64,000 nucleotides of DNA from Microbispora hainanensis (lineage in GTDB: Bacteria; Actinomycetota; Actinomycetes; Streptosporangiales; Streptosporangiaceae): assembly GCF_006874475.1 (NCBI RefSeq), contig NZ_VIRM01000034.1, positions 38,298 through 102,297 on the forward strand, in the 5' to 3' direction. Of the stretch, positions 16,657 through 25,404 are shown one piece after another. The notes beneath the pieces are model-generated. The model was not told the origin of the DNA, made no database searches, and saw nothing but the letters and a program-made list of their open reading frames with translations. A program made the position numbers and the translations under genes. Numbering within the stretch: position 1 is the first letter of the stretch; each line of letters begins with the position of its first letter.

Positions 16657-17475
16657 TCAGGGAACGGCCTCACGGTTCACGGAAGCCGGGCTCCCAGGTG
16701 CCCGGCTCTCAGTCGCAGATGCCGAGCTCTCAGATGCCGGGGGCTCGGATGCGCGGTCATCGAATGCCGCGTTCTCAAGTGGCGCGTTCTCAAGTGGCGC
16801 GTTCTCGGAAGCCGTGTGCGTGGGCAGCAGGGTCTCCAGCAGCACCCGTACCCCCGGATCCTGCCCGCTCGCCGCCCCCAGGAGCGCGACCATCTGGTCC
16901 ACCAGGAGGCGTTCCAGCTCGCCCCGCGCCATGTCGCGGTGCTCCAGCCAGTCGAGGCCGGCCGTCTCCACCGAGGCGACCCACGACCTCAGCGTGACGC
17001 GCAACGCCGGACCGGGCGCGTCGACCCCCATCTGGTGGACGATCATGCGCAGCATGCGCTGCCGCACCCCGTCGACGATCTCGCCGATCTCCCCGGTGCG
17101 ATTGGCCGGGCCTCCCCTGAGCAACGCGGCGAAGCCGGCCGCGTGCTCCTCGACGAAGTCGAAGTAACGCGTCAGGCCCGCACCGAGCTGTTCCAGCGGC
17201 CCGCCCTCACCCTGTGCCTGCAACCGCGCCTGCAGTTCCGCCGCCGCGCTCCGCAGGGCCGCCACGTAGAGCTCCTGCTTGCCGCCGAAGTAGTGGTAGA
17301 CGAGCGCCCTCGACGCGCCCGCGGAGGCCGCCACGTCGTCGATCGAGACGTCCTCGGCATCGTGTCTGCTGAACAGCTCCAGCGCGGCGGCGATGAGCTC
17401 CTCACGCCGCCGGTCCACACTCAGCCTGCGTCGCGCCGGCCGTGCCCCGTCTTCCGCTTGGCGTGTGGCACTCAC
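16657..17475 (-). CDS. TetR family regulator with repetitive acidic C-terminal tail
   Basis: 272 residues from the GTG at 17475, which lies 7 bases after a TAGGGT -10 element (leaderless geometry). The helix-turn-helix spans about 20-70: ELIAAALELFSRHDAEDVSI then AASAGASRALVYHYFGGKQ. The ligand domain includes YFDFVEEHAAGFAALLRGG, typical of a large group of actinobacterial TetR proteins linked to lipid metabolism. The last ~50 residues are low complexity, with ENAPL repeated (ENAPLENAPLENAAF) and Ser/Ala/Glu-rich sequence; this tail is probably not part of the fold. Target unknown. Confidence 0.85.
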   Translation of the reverse strand: MSATRQAEDGARPARRRLSVDRRREELIAAALELFSRHDAEDVSIDDVAASAGASRALVYHYFGGKQELYVAALRSAAAELQARLQAQGEGGPLEQLGAGLTRYFDFVEEHAAGFAALLRGGPANRTGEIGEIVDGVRQRMLRMIVHQMGVDAPGPALRVTLRSWVASVETAGLDWLEHRDMARGELERLLVDQMVALLGAASGQDPGVRVLLETLLPTHTASENAPLENAPLENAAFDDRASEPPASESSASATESRAPGSPASVNREAVP

Positions 17476-17575
17476 ACCCCGCACCCTAGCGAATCCCCAC
17501 CTGAGAGGGGCGCGGCCGAATCCCGGGGCGCCCTCGAACCCCTCCCGGCTCGGCGCTGCCACGCGTGGTAACGCT

Positions 17576-17606
17576 AACCTTCCCAACGCCCGATTAGAGG
17601 AAGGTT
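17576..17606. promoter_or_regulatory. candidate operator between TetR and LacI genes
   Basis: Inverted repeat AACCTTCC (17576-17583) and GGAAGGTT (17599-17606), separated by 15 bp, in the 218-bp divergent gap. It could serve either regulator. Confidence 0.3.
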
Positions 17607-17693
17607 CCTGTCTAACCGCGATCAACCCGTACCCTCAGGGCAACTCGATCGTTTGGTGTGTCAGGTGCACGTCCACGCATCGTGGGGAGAACC

Positions 17694-18797
17694 ATGTCAG
17701 GACCGTCCATGCAGACCACTGCCCGGAAAGACGTCGGGGTCACGATCCCCACCGGCGGACTGTCCGATGGGTTCAGCCCTCGGCCCCGCCCGACGATCCG
17801 CAACGTGGCCGAGCGGGCAGGAGTCTCCAAGTCGCTGGTGTCTCTCGTGCTGCGGGGATCCCCGCACGTGAGCGAGCACCGCAGGGAGGCGGTCCTCCAG
17901 GCCGCCCGGGAGCTCGGCTACCGCCCGAACGCGGTCGCCCGCAGCCTGGTCGAGGGGCGCACTCATCTGGTGGGCGCGCTCGTGGCCGACCTGCACAACC
18001 CCTTCTATGCGGAGTTCCTCGACGGCCTGCAGGAGAGCCTGCACGGCGACGGGCTGCGGCTGCTGATCGGCAGCGGCCGCTGGGACCCGGCGTTCGAGGA
18101 CGAGGCCGTCGAGGCGTTCCTCGAACTGCGGGTGGACGGCCTGGTCCTGCTCGGGGTCGCGCCGTCCAGCGACACGCTGGCCGAGGCGTCGGCCTACACG
18201 CCCACCGTGGTGGTCGGCGAGCGCGACGTCGAACTCGAGGGCGTGGACATCGTCGTCGACGACGACCAGCTCGGCGCCCGCTTCGCCGTGGACCACCTCG
18301 TGGAGCTGGGCCACCAGCGCATCGCCCACATCGAGGGCGCCCCGTCGTCGGCCGCCCGTTGCCGCTGCGAGGGCTACCTGGTGGCCATGCGCCGGCACGC
18401 GCTGGCGCCGTACATCATGGTCGAGCACGGTGACTTCAGCGAGGAGGGCGGCCGGCGCGCGGCGCTGGCGCTGCTGAAGCGCGACCCCCGGCCGACCGCG
18501 ATCTTCGCGGCGAACGACATCGTGGCCATGGGCGTGCTGAGCGCGGCGAGCGAGCTGGGGTTACGGGTGCCCGAGGACGTGTCCGTCGTCGGCTACGACA
18601 ACACCCACCTCGCGGCCGTCACCCACATCTCGCTGACCAGCGTCGACCAGCCCCGGCGGGCTATGGGCCGCTCGGCGGCGGCGCTGCTGAGCGACCGCAT
18701 CACCGAGCCCGGCAAGACCGCCCGGCTGCGGCAGGTGACCCCGCAGCTCGTCGTACGGCGCAGCACCGGGCCCGCTCCAAGCGGTGGCCAAGGCTAG
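17694..18797 (+). CDS. LacI family transcriptional regulator
   Basis: 367 residues. The ATG at 17694 is preferred because GGGGAG lies 4 bases before it. After a ~35-residue extension comes the LacI headpiece: TIRNVAERAGVSKSLVSLVL then LQAARELGYRPNAVARSL. The periplasmic-binding-protein-like sugar domain follows (GALVADLHNPFYAEFLDGL, AIFAANDIVAMGVLSAASEL, VVGYDNTHLAAV). Such proteins respond to sugars. Downstream genes on the same strand include an amidase and a GH20 hexosaminidase, so amino-sugar or chitin/murein control is possible but unproven. A LacI-type palindrome also occurs 33 kb away at 50886. Confidence 0.9.
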   Translation: MSGPSMQTTARKDVGVTIPTGGLSDGFSPRPRPTIRNVAERAGVSKSLVSLVLRGSPHVSEHRREAVLQAARELGYRPNAVARSLVEGRTHLVGALVADLHNPFYAEFLDGLQESLHGDGLRLLIGSGRWDPAFEDEAVEAFLELRVDGLVLLGVAPSSDTLAEASAYTPTVVVGERDVELEGVDIVVDDDQLGARFAVDHLVELGHQRIAHIEGAPSSAARCRCEGYLVAMRRHALAPYIMVEHGDFSEEGGRRAALALLKRDPRPTAIFAANDIVAMGVLSAASELGLRVPEDVSVVGYDNTHLAAVTHISLTSVDQPRRAMGRSAAALLSDRITEPGKTARLRQVTPQLVVRRSTGPAPSGGQG

Positions 18798-18912
18798 GTC
18801 AATCACCGACGTGTCCCCTCGCGGCCGGTGTTGACTTCAGCCGTGGCGCCGGCCCCCGGCGGGTCGCGGAAGGGCTGCCCGCAGGCCGGCGACCGGAAAA
18901 TCGGGGGGATTC

Positions 18913-19179
18913 ATGCGTGATCCTGAGTTGGTCTCCTGCGCTCAACGGGCCGCCGGCGAACTGGAGCGGGCCTGGGCGCACTGGAGGGAGAGCCGGGGGC
19001 TCGGCAGCGAGGACGTGGCCGAGTCGGTGGCGAGCTATGTCGCCCACTCGATCGACCACCCCTGGGGACGGCCGCGCGTGGTGCTGGGCCTCGACGCCGA
19101 GGACGCCCGTGAGCTGGCCGCTCTCCTGCATCGGCAGGAGATCCCCGAGCCGGCGTGGGTGGCCAGGTTTCCGGCATAA
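18913..19179 (+). CDS. small hypothetical protein
   Basis: 88 residues, ATG 5-6 bases after GGGGGG. Acidic, helical, no signal peptide or membrane segment (SCAQRAAGELERAWAHW; RPRVVLGLDAEDARELAALL). I do not recognise the family. It lies 115 bp after the LacI gene and 66 bp before the amidase gene on the same strand. Codon use is normal for the window, so it is probably real. Confidence 0.6.
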   Translation: MRDPELVSCAQRAAGELERAWAHWRESRGLGSEDVAESVASYVAHSIDHPWGRPRVVLGLDAEDARELAALLHRQEIPEPAWVARFPA

Positions 19180-19245
19180 CGGTCTGATCACGACTCCGTT
19201 CCGGTTAGGTTGGGGTGACCATACCTCCGGGAAGGGACTTCGACC

Positions 19246-20178
19246 GTGATCAGACGACCACTCGCCGCCGCAGCCCTGGCCCTGTGCGGGGTCGGAGCCG
19301 CCGCCTGCGGCGGCGCTGGGGTCTCCGGCGCCGACGTTTCCGGCAGTGGGGTTTCCGGCAGCGGGGTTTCCGGCAGCGGGGCCCCGGCCTCCGGCGCCTC
19401 GTCCCAGCTCGGCCGGCCGGCCGCGACCCAGGACCAGGCGGCGGACACGGCCTCCGCCGAGACGGCCGCTCCGACCACGCGTACGGCGGCCGCCTCCGAG
19501 GCGGAGGCACGGCCCCTGGCCGGCAAGGTCGTGGTGATCGACCCGGGCCACAACGGCGGCAACTTCCGCCACACCAGGGAGATCAACCAGCTGGTCGACA
19601 TCGCCAACCAGAAGAAGGCCTGCGACACGACCGGCACGTCGACGAACGACGGCTACACCGAGGCGGCCTTCACCCTGGACGTGTCCACCAGGCTGGCCAA
19701 GCTGCTGCGGGCCCAGGGGGCCACGGTCAAGCTCACTCGTACGAGCAGCACCCCGTGGGGCCCCTGCATCAACCAGCGGGCCGCCATCGGCAACAAGGCC
19801 AAGGCGGACGCGGCCATCTCCATCCACGGCGACGGCGCGGGGGCGAACCTCCGCGGGTTCCACGTCATCATGCCGAAGAAGATCGGCGGCCCCGTCGATC
19901 CGGTCGTGAAGGACTCGGCACGGCTCGGCGCGGACGTGCGGGACGCCTTCCACCGCGGCACGGGCCTGCCGTACTCGAACTACATCGGCAGGCAGGCGCT
20001 GAACTACCGCAGCGACCTCGGCGGCCTCAACCTGTCGACGGTGCCGAAGATCTTCATCGAGTGCGGCAACATGCGCAACGCCACGGACGCCGCCAAGTTC
20101 AAGAACCCCGCGTTCCGCGCGAAGATGGCGCGTGCGCTGGCGAAGGGCCTGGAGAACTACCTCACGTCCGCCCGCTGA
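19246..20178 (+). CDS. N-acetylmuramoyl-L-alanine amidase (Amidase_3), exported
   Basis: 310 residues from GTG. Hydrophobic signal sequence with a possible lipobox (GAAAC at 17-21), then a Gly/Ser/Val linker made of 15-bp DNA repeats (VSGSG units, 19336-19380). The catalytic domain begins near 90: VVVIDPGHNGG (zinc His), GYTEAAFTLDV (zinc Glu), DAAISIHGDGA (zinc His) and KIFIECGNMRNA (catalytic Glu). The family cleaves the amide between MurNAc and the stem peptide. Role: peptidoglycan remodelling outside the cell membrane. The next gene, a hexosaminidase, is on the same strand. Confidence 0.9.
   Translation: MIRRPLAAAALALCGVGAAACGGAGVSGADVSGSGVSGSGVSGSGAPASGASSQLGRPAATQDQAADTASAETAAPTTRTAAASEAEARPLAGKVVVIDPGHNGGNFRHTREINQLVDIANQKKACDTTGTSTNDGYTEAAFTLDVSTRLAKLLRAQGATVKLTRTSSTPWGPCINQRAAIGNKAKADAAISIHGDGAGANLRGFHVIMPKKIGGPVDPVVKDSARLGADVRDAFHRGTGLPYSNYIGRQALNYRSDLGGLNLSTVPKIFIECGNMRNATDAAKFKNPAFRAKMARALAKGLENYLTSAR
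19336..19380 (+). repeat. 15-bp tandem repeat in the amidase linker
   Basis: Three units of GTTTCCGGCAGCGGG (the first with one change), encoding VSGSG repeats between signal sequence and catalytic domain. Likely variable in length among strains. Confidence 0.9.
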
Positions 20179-20308
20179 CGCGCCTCGGCGGCTCTGAGCG
20201 GGTGCTGGACGGGTCCTGGGCCGCGCTCTGGGCCGGCTCCGGGCCGGGCTCTGAGCGGCTGTGGACCGGGTGGCGGGACTGTCGGCGGGGTTTGGCATCA
20301 TCGGCGGA

Positions 20309-21949
20309 ATGAAGCATCTCCTCCCCCTGCCGAGGCTTGTCGAGACGGGCCCCGAGTCGGCCGGAATCGCGCCCGGCTCCGCCGTGTCGGGCCCGGCCCC
20401 GCTCACCGACGCCGTACGGCTCGCGCTCCCCGTGCTCGACCTCCGGCCCGGCGACGCCGCGACGGCGGCCGTGCGGGTGGAGGAGGACCCCCGGCTCGGT
20501 CCTGAGGCGTACGTGCTGACGATCACGGGCGACGGTGTGCGCATCGCGGCGGGAGACCGGGCGGGCGCCTTCTACGCCGCGCAGACGCTGCGCCAGCTCC
20601 TTCCGGCCGAGGCGTTCCGGTCGGCCGTCGTGCCCGGGACGTCCTGGACGGTCCCCTGCGGCCGGGTGGAGGACGCCCCGCGGTTCTCCTGGCGCGGCGC
20701 GCACCTCGACGTGGCCCGCAACTTCCTGCCCAAGCGGGAGGTGCTGCGGATGATCGACCTGATGGCGCTGCACAAGCTCAACCGGCTGCATCTCCATCTG
20801 GCCGACGACCAGGGCTGGCGGGTGGAGAGCAGGGCGTTCCCGCTGCTGCACGAGGTGGGCTCGCACCGCCCGCGGACGATCACCAGCCACAAGGGGGAGG
20901 CGCTCGCCTTCGACGGCGTCCCCCACGGCGGGCACTACACGGTCGCCGACCTCGCGGAGATCGCGGCGTACGCCCGGGCTCGGGCGGTGACCGTCGTGCC
21001 GGAGATCGATGTGCCGGGGCACGCCTCCGCCGTGCTGGCCGCCTATCCCGCGCTGGCGTCCCGCCCGCAGGAGCGCTACGAGGTGCTGGACCGGTGGGGC
21101 ATCTCGCCGGCGATCCTGTCCCCGCTTCCGGCGACCGTCGACTTCCTGACCACCGTGTTCGCCGAGATCACCGACGCCCTGGGCGACGTGCCCTACTTCC
21201 ACATCGGCGGCGACGAGTGCGTGCTCGACGACTGGGCGGCGTCGGCCGAGATCTCGGCCTACCAGGCGTCGCTGGGCCTGGAGAGCGCCGGTGACCTGCA
21301 CGCGTGGTTCCTGCGGCGGCTCGCCGACGCGCTGGCCGAGCGCGGCAGCCGTACGGTGGTGTGGGACGAGGCGTTCGTCAGCGGCAGGCTGCGGCCCGAC
21401 ACGGTCGTGATGCCCTGGCGCGGCGAGCACGTCGCCCGCCGGGCCGCGGCGGCCGGACATGACGTGGTGGCGACGCCGGTCTTCCCCATGTACTTCGACT
21501 ACGCCGAGGCGGCCTCGCCCGAGGAGCCGGTCGGGCTGGGAGACGCGATCACCGTGGCCGATGTGGCGGCCTTCGCGCCCGCGCCGTCCGAGTGGCCGGA
21601 GGAGGAGGGCACCCGGGTGATCGGCACCCAGTTCCAGCTCTGGAGCGAGCGCATCCCGGACGGCCGGACGCTCGACTACCGCGCCTGGCCCCGGGGCTGC
21701 GCGGCGGCCGAGGTCGCGTGGACCGGCGGCCCGGCCGGGCCCGAGGACTTCTTCCCCCGCCTGGAGGCCCATCTGGCCCGGCTCGACGCGTTCGGCGTGG
21801 AGTATCGCCCGCTGTCCGGGCCCCGGCCCTGGCAGCGGGGCGGCACCGGATGGCGGCGCCATCGCCCCGGCGCCGTCGTCGTGCACGACGTGATGCGCCA
21901 CCTGCACGAGCTCAGCCTGTCGGCCGACTCCACCCGGCCCAGCCTCTGA
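20309..21949 (+). CDS. beta-N-acetylhexosaminidase, GH20
   Basis: 546 residues. An N-terminal GH20b domain (YVLTITGDGVRIAAGDRAGA and YAAQTLRQLLP) is followed by the catalytic barrel: RFSWRGAHLDVARNF, LHLHLADDQGWR, VVPEIDVPGHASAVLAAYP and the signature FHIGGDECV with the Asp-Glu catalytic pair of substrate-assisted hydrolysis. It removes terminal GlcNAc/GalNAc from chitin oligomers, muropeptide fragments or glycans. No clear signal peptide, so it may act in the cytoplasm. The ATG at 20309 follows CATCAT by 7 bases, which would fit a leaderless start; an earlier in-frame ATG at 20261 is less likely. Confidence 0.93.
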   Translation: MKHLLPLPRLVETGPESAGIAPGSAVSGPAPLTDAVRLALPVLDLRPGDAATAAVRVEEDPRLGPEAYVLTITGDGVRIAAGDRAGAFYAAQTLRQLLPAEAFRSAVVPGTSWTVPCGRVEDAPRFSWRGAHLDVARNFLPKREVLRMIDLMALHKLNRLHLHLADDQGWRVESRAFPLLHEVGSHRPRTITSHKGEALAFDGVPHGGHYTVADLAEIAAYARARAVTVVPEIDVPGHASAVLAAYPALASRPQERYEVLDRWGISPAILSPLPATVDFLTTVFAEITDALGDVPYFHIGGDECVLDDWAASAEISAYQASLGLESAGDLHAWFLRRLADALAERGSRTVVWDEAFVSGRLRPDTVVMPWRGEHVARRAAAAGHDVVATPVFPMYFDYAEAASPEEPVGLGDAITVADVAAFAPAPSEWPEEEGTRVIGTQFQLWSERIPDGRTLDYRAWPRGCAAAEVAWTGGPAGPEDFFPRLEAHLARLDAFGVEYRPLSGPRPWQRGGTGWRRHRPGAVVVHDVMRHLHELSLSADSTRPSL

Positions 21950-21985
21950 GGCCCCGGCCGGTCTTCGAAGGCCCGGGCCCGGTCT

Positions 21986-23074
21986 CTAGGGCCGCGCCGC
22001 GCCGGCGACGCGGCGCACCCGGGAGCGGTCGCCCAGCATGTCGGTGCTGTCGGCGTACTGGTCCACGGCACCCGTGAGGGGCAGGCGCCGCACCTCCGGA
22101 TCGGCGATGGTCTGCAGCAGCGCCTCGGTGAAGCGCTCGGCGTGCAGCACCCGGAAGGGGCGGCTGTGATAGGGCCGGGTGCGCGGATCGACAGGCGGGG
22201 TGAGGCCGAGGTCGTTGTGCAGGGCCGCGAGGGCCTCGTAGGCGGTGGCGAGGTGGCGCTCGCGTTCCTGCCAGCCGGTGGCCGACACGGCCGCCCTGAG
22301 CACGGGCGCCAGATCCGGGCCGCACGGCAGGGCGGCGAAGGCGCTGCCCAGCCACTTGCCGTACGGAGGGTAGCGGCGGTGCATGAGCAGGGCGAGCCGG
22401 ATGAGGTCGCGCACCAGACGGGCACAGGTGACGGCCGAGCCCAGCTCGTCACCGACCTCGCCGGCACGGCCCACGAACGCCTCCTCCTGGCATATCCGCC
22501 GCCACTGGCAGGCGAGGACGTAGCGCCAGACGTCGCCGGGATACCAGGCGAGGCGCCGCCGGACCGGCTGGAGCAGACCCAGGCCGTCATGGAAGACCTC
22601 CCCCGCCGTGATCTCCGCGAGCGTCTGTGTGGGCGTCGCCAGCCAGTCGGACAGGCCGACGCCCGCGATCGGATCGAATCCGAGATGCCCGGTGAGCCAT
22701 GCGGTCGGATCGGCCACCACCACTCCGTGCCGGATCGGGCCGTCCGTCGTCTCCATGTGCCGGGTCCGGCCGGCCCCCGTCGCGCCGAAGTTCGTGGGAT
22801 AGCCGAGAAACCGCGGCGGCAGGCTCCCGGCGAGCATGGCGTCCACGGCCTCGCCGTACGCGGCGGCGTCCTCGGGGCTCAGGAACAGCTGCAGCCGGGG
22901 GCCCCAGTCGTGGTCGGTGGATCGCTCGGTGTCGTACCCGAGCACCTCCGAGCCCGCACCGAGGAGCGCCGCCGTGTGCGTGAGGCCGCCGAAGTGCCGC
23001 GCCAGCAGCGGTGCCACCGCCTCCAAATAGAACCGCCGCGACAGCTCCAGCCCGCGCACGTGCCCGTCTCGCAT
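21986..23074 (-). CDS. DUF4037 protein, nucleotidyltransferase-like
   Basis: 362 residues. The ATG at 23074 has GGAGG 9 bases upstream; longer starts are not needed. The N-terminal half shows ALLGAGSEVLGYDTERSTDH, a polymerase-beta-like nucleotidyltransferase signature (GS...D.D), and the C-terminal half is the helical DUF4037 domain (WRYVLACQWRRICQEEAFVG; YPPYGKWLGSAFAAL). The family is presumed to transfer nucleotides to small molecules or proteins, but no substrate is known. Convergent with the hexosaminidase. Confidence 0.82.
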   Translation of the reverse strand: MRDGHVRGLELSRRFYLEAVAPLLARHFGGLTHTAALLGAGSEVLGYDTERSTDHDWGPRLQLFLSPEDAAAYGEAVDAMLAGSLPPRFLGYPTNFGATGAGRTRHMETTDGPIRHGVVVADPTAWLTGHLGFDPIAGVGLSDWLATPTQTLAEITAGEVFHDGLGLLQPVRRRLAWYPGDVWRYVLACQWRRICQEEAFVGRAGEVGDELGSAVTCARLVRDLIRLALLMHRRYPPYGKWLGSAFAALPCGPDLAPVLRAAVSATGWQERERHLATAYEALAALHNDLGLTPPVDPRTRPYHSRPFRVLHAERFTEALLQTIADPEVRRLPLTGAVDQYADSTDMLGDRSRVRRVAGAARP

Positions 23075-23315
23075 GACCGGCATCCTCCACAGGCTCCGTC
23101 GCGCGGGACAACCGGCTTTTTCCCGCGGCACCGGGCGGCCGAGCGGACCGCAAGCGCCGGTGAAGACGCGCGGCATCATCGGGCGTGCCGCGACGCGGTG
23201 GCGTGGCGGTGCGGACGCTCCCCGTCAGGCGTGTGGGACGCGGGGGCGCGGGGTCACCAGGCGTGCGGGGGACATGGCGGGCGCGTCGTGATGAGACGCG
23301 CCGGGCGCTTCCCGC

Positions 23316-23786
23316 TCAGGCTCCGTCGAGGACCTCGGCGACGATGGCGGCCGCGAGCTTCTCCGGGTCGAGGCCCTGGTAGGTGTCGATCACGTCGCGG
23401 ATCCTCGCGGTCAGGCGCAGGTCTGCCTGTTCCGCGTCGCCGATGTGGCGCCCGGCCACCGCGACGGCGGCGGCGAGCTCGTAGGCCTCGGCCGGCCCAA
23501 GACCCTGCGGATCGACCTCGACGAGGACGCGAGCGCCGTTCTTCGGTGAGACGCGGACCTTCCACCGCCCGGACGGGCCGGAGACCGACAGCGTGTCCTT
23601 CCGCAGGGCCGGCGGGAACAGGACGACGGCCATCCGGCCCGCCGCGGCGAGGACCCGCTCGGCGAGCCTGCGCACGTCCTTCTTCGCGACGACGATCCTC
23701 CCGGAGCGGTTGATGATGCTCACGGAATCACCGCTGTCGGCCACGGCGATCCGCTCGCCGTCGGCCTGGTCGTAGATGGCGCTCAT
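23316..23786 (-). CDS. hypothetical protein
   Basis: 156 residues from the ATG at 23786; no strong ribosome binding site, so the start is uncertain (the frame stays open upstream). Soluble, no signal or membrane segment. Visible patches: RIAVADSGDSVSIINRSGRI, WKVRVSPKNGARVLVEVDPQ, and a helical C-terminus IRDVIDTYQGLDPEKLAAAI. I do not recognise the family. Divergent from the pentapeptide-repeat gene (126 bp between). Confidence 0.6.
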   Translation of the reverse strand: MSAIYDQADGERIAVADSGDSVSIINRSGRIVVAKKDVRRLAERVLAAAGRMAVVLFPPALRKDTLSVSGPSGRWKVRVSPKNGARVLVEVDPQGLGPAEAYELAAAVAVAGRHIGDAEQADLRLTARIRDVIDTYQGLDPEKLAAAIVAEVLDGA

Positions 23787-23912
23787 GAGGGGTCGCTCGC
23801 TTAGCTTTGTCGGGGCGGGCTGCGAGACTCCGCTCATGCATGATCTCGTACTTTCGGAGCGCATGATCGTGATTCGCCTCTCCCCGGGCCATGGCCTGGG
23901 CGGGCGGGCCGC

Positions 23913-24776
23913 GTGAGCAGGTCCGAGCGGTTCAGCCTGCGGCCGAGCCGGGAGGAGTGGCGGCGAGACTGGGTCGCCCGCGGCGAGCTGCGCGACCAGC
24001 GGTTCGAGCTGCCGCCCGGAGTGCGGAGCGTGATCTTCGATCGGGCACGGCTGGTCAACGTGGACTTCTCCGGAACGGTGTTCGCCGACTTCAGCTCTCA
24101 TGCGGGCGAGTTCGAGGGATGCGACTTCTCCGGCGCGGCCTTCGAGCATCTGTCGATGGGCGCCACCGCCGCCGGAGGGATGTGGAACCGCATCAGCTGG
24201 CCGCAGTCGGTCTTCCGCGACTGCGTGTTCCGGCGTACGCGCTTCGCGCCGCTCACCTCGTTCGGCAACGTGCGGTTCGAGAGGTGCGTGTTCGACCGGT
24301 CCCGGCTGAGGCAGCAGACGTTCACGACGGAGGCCGAGTTCGTCGGCTGCGTCTTCTCCGGGCGGCTCCGCGACGTCAACTTCTGGGGCCGTCCTCCCAA
24401 GGAGCAGGCCGCGCTGGGCAGGGAGCGCAACGTGTTCACCGGCAACGACTTCACCGCCGCCGAGCTGGAGGACGTCGCCTTCAGGCACATCGACCTGCAC
24501 GCGCAGCGCTGGCCCGGCCCGCCCGGCTACGCGCTCCTCGACCGCGTGAGCGCGCGGGTGCGGGCGGTGCTGCCGCTCGTGGAGGCGTGGCCGGACCCGA
24601 AACACCGGGAGAAGGCCCGCTTCAGCCTGGAGTTCCTCGCCGGCAACGCCGTGGAGCACAACGACGACCACGCGGTGGTGAGCTCTCTGGACATGGGCCG
24701 CAGACTGCCGCCCGCCCTCCGTCAGGAGCTGTTCGAGGCGCTCACAGGCTCATCCACGCGTACATCTCCTGGTTGA
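23913..24776 (+). CDS. pentapeptide-repeat-like protein
   Basis: 287 residues from GTG. From about residue 38 to 175 it shows imperfect A(D/N)LXX-type pentapeptide repeats with Phe at the centre (RARLVNVDFSGTVFADF, FEGCDFSGAAFEHL, FRDCVFRRTRFAPL, FERCVFDRSRL). These build a right-handed quadrilateral beta helix. The helical C-terminal ~100 residues (RARVLPLV-like, ARFSLEFLAGNAVEHNDDHA) are not repeats. Some family members mimic DNA and protect gyrase; nothing here proves that. Its 3' end overlaps the convergent neighbour by 35 bp. Confidence 0.7.
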   Translation: MSRSERFSLRPSREEWRRDWVARGELRDQRFELPPGVRSVIFDRARLVNVDFSGTVFADFSSHAGEFEGCDFSGAAFEHLSMGATAAGGMWNRISWPQSVFRDCVFRRTRFAPLTSFGNVRFERCVFDRSRLRQQTFTTEAEFVGCVFSGRLRDVNFWGRPPKEQAALGRERNVFTGNDFTAAELEDVAFRHIDLHAQRWPGPPGYALLDRVSARVRAVLPLVEAWPDPKHREKARFSLEFLAGNAVEHNDDHAVVSSLDMGRRLPPALRQELFEALTGSSTRTSPG

Positions 24777-25134
24777 GCCGTACGGCGGTGCTGGCCAGGT
24801 CGCGCAGCTCCGTGACGCGCTCGACCTCGAACTCGTCGAGCAGTTCCTCCTCGGCGTACTCGCGCAGCCGCGCGTCGTCCACGGCGGCGAGCGCCTCGAC
24901 GGTGTCGGACGCCATGCGCTCCAGGGCCGGCCCCTCGTCGTCCCCCGCGATCATCTGGGTGTCGCCGAACTCGCTGAGGTCGCGCCCGCTGAGCTCGGCG
25001 ACCAGCGTGTCGAGCTCGTCGAGCCATCCCTTGCAGTCCACGTACGGCAGGCCGGCCGCCCCCGGTCCGGCGGACAGGGCACGCCGGGCGGATCGCTCGG
25101 AGTCGGCGGTGAAGTAGTCGACCAGAACGCCCAT
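24742..25134 (-). CDS. hypothetical protein, acidic and helical
   Basis: 130 residues, ATG at 25134 with AAGGTG 6 bases upstream. It begins MGVLVDYFTADSERSARRAL and includes PYVDCKGWLDELDTLVAELS, a pattern I know from uncharacterised actinobacterial proteins; no function is known. It lies 43 bp behind the HMA gene on the same strand, so probably in the pyrD-HMA operon. Confidence 0.65.
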   Translation of the reverse strand: MGVLVDYFTADSERSARRALSAGPGAAGLPYVDCKGWLDELDTLVAELSGRDLSEFGDTQMIAGDDEGPALERMASDTVEALAAVDDARLREYAEEELLDEFEVERVTELRDLASTAVRLNQEMYAWMSL

Positions 25135-25177
25135 GCCGGTCACCTTATCGATCAGCGGCATGGGCGCGGCAGAGCGC

Positions 25178-25375
25178 TCACACGAGGGTGTAACCGGCTT
25201 CCTCGACGGCCTTGCGCACCGCGTCGTCGGCGACGTCGCCGGAGACGTCGAGCCGGCCGCTGTCGAGGTCGACCTCGACGCCGGTGACACCGGGGATCTC
25301 GCCGACCTCCTCCTTGACCGAGCTCACGCAGTGGCCGCAGGTCATGCCCTGGACGGTGTAGGTCTTGACGCTCAT
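25178..25375 (-). CDS. heavy-metal-associated (HMA) domain protein, CopZ-like
   Basis: 65 residues, a single HMA fold. The metal site is MTCGHCVSSVKEEV (CxxC), with later strands VEVDLDSGRLDVSGDV. Such proteins carry copper(I) to P-type ATPases or the CsoR repressor; no ATPase gene is in this window. It lies 29 bp after pyrD on the same strand and is likely co-transcribed. Confidence 0.9.
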   Translation of the reverse strand: MSVKTYTVQGMTCGHCVSSVKEEVGEIPGVTGVEVDLDSGRLDVSGDVADDAVRKAVEEAGYTLV

Positions 25376-25404
25376 GGCGCTCTCCGTTTCCGGGGAAAGG
25401 GGAC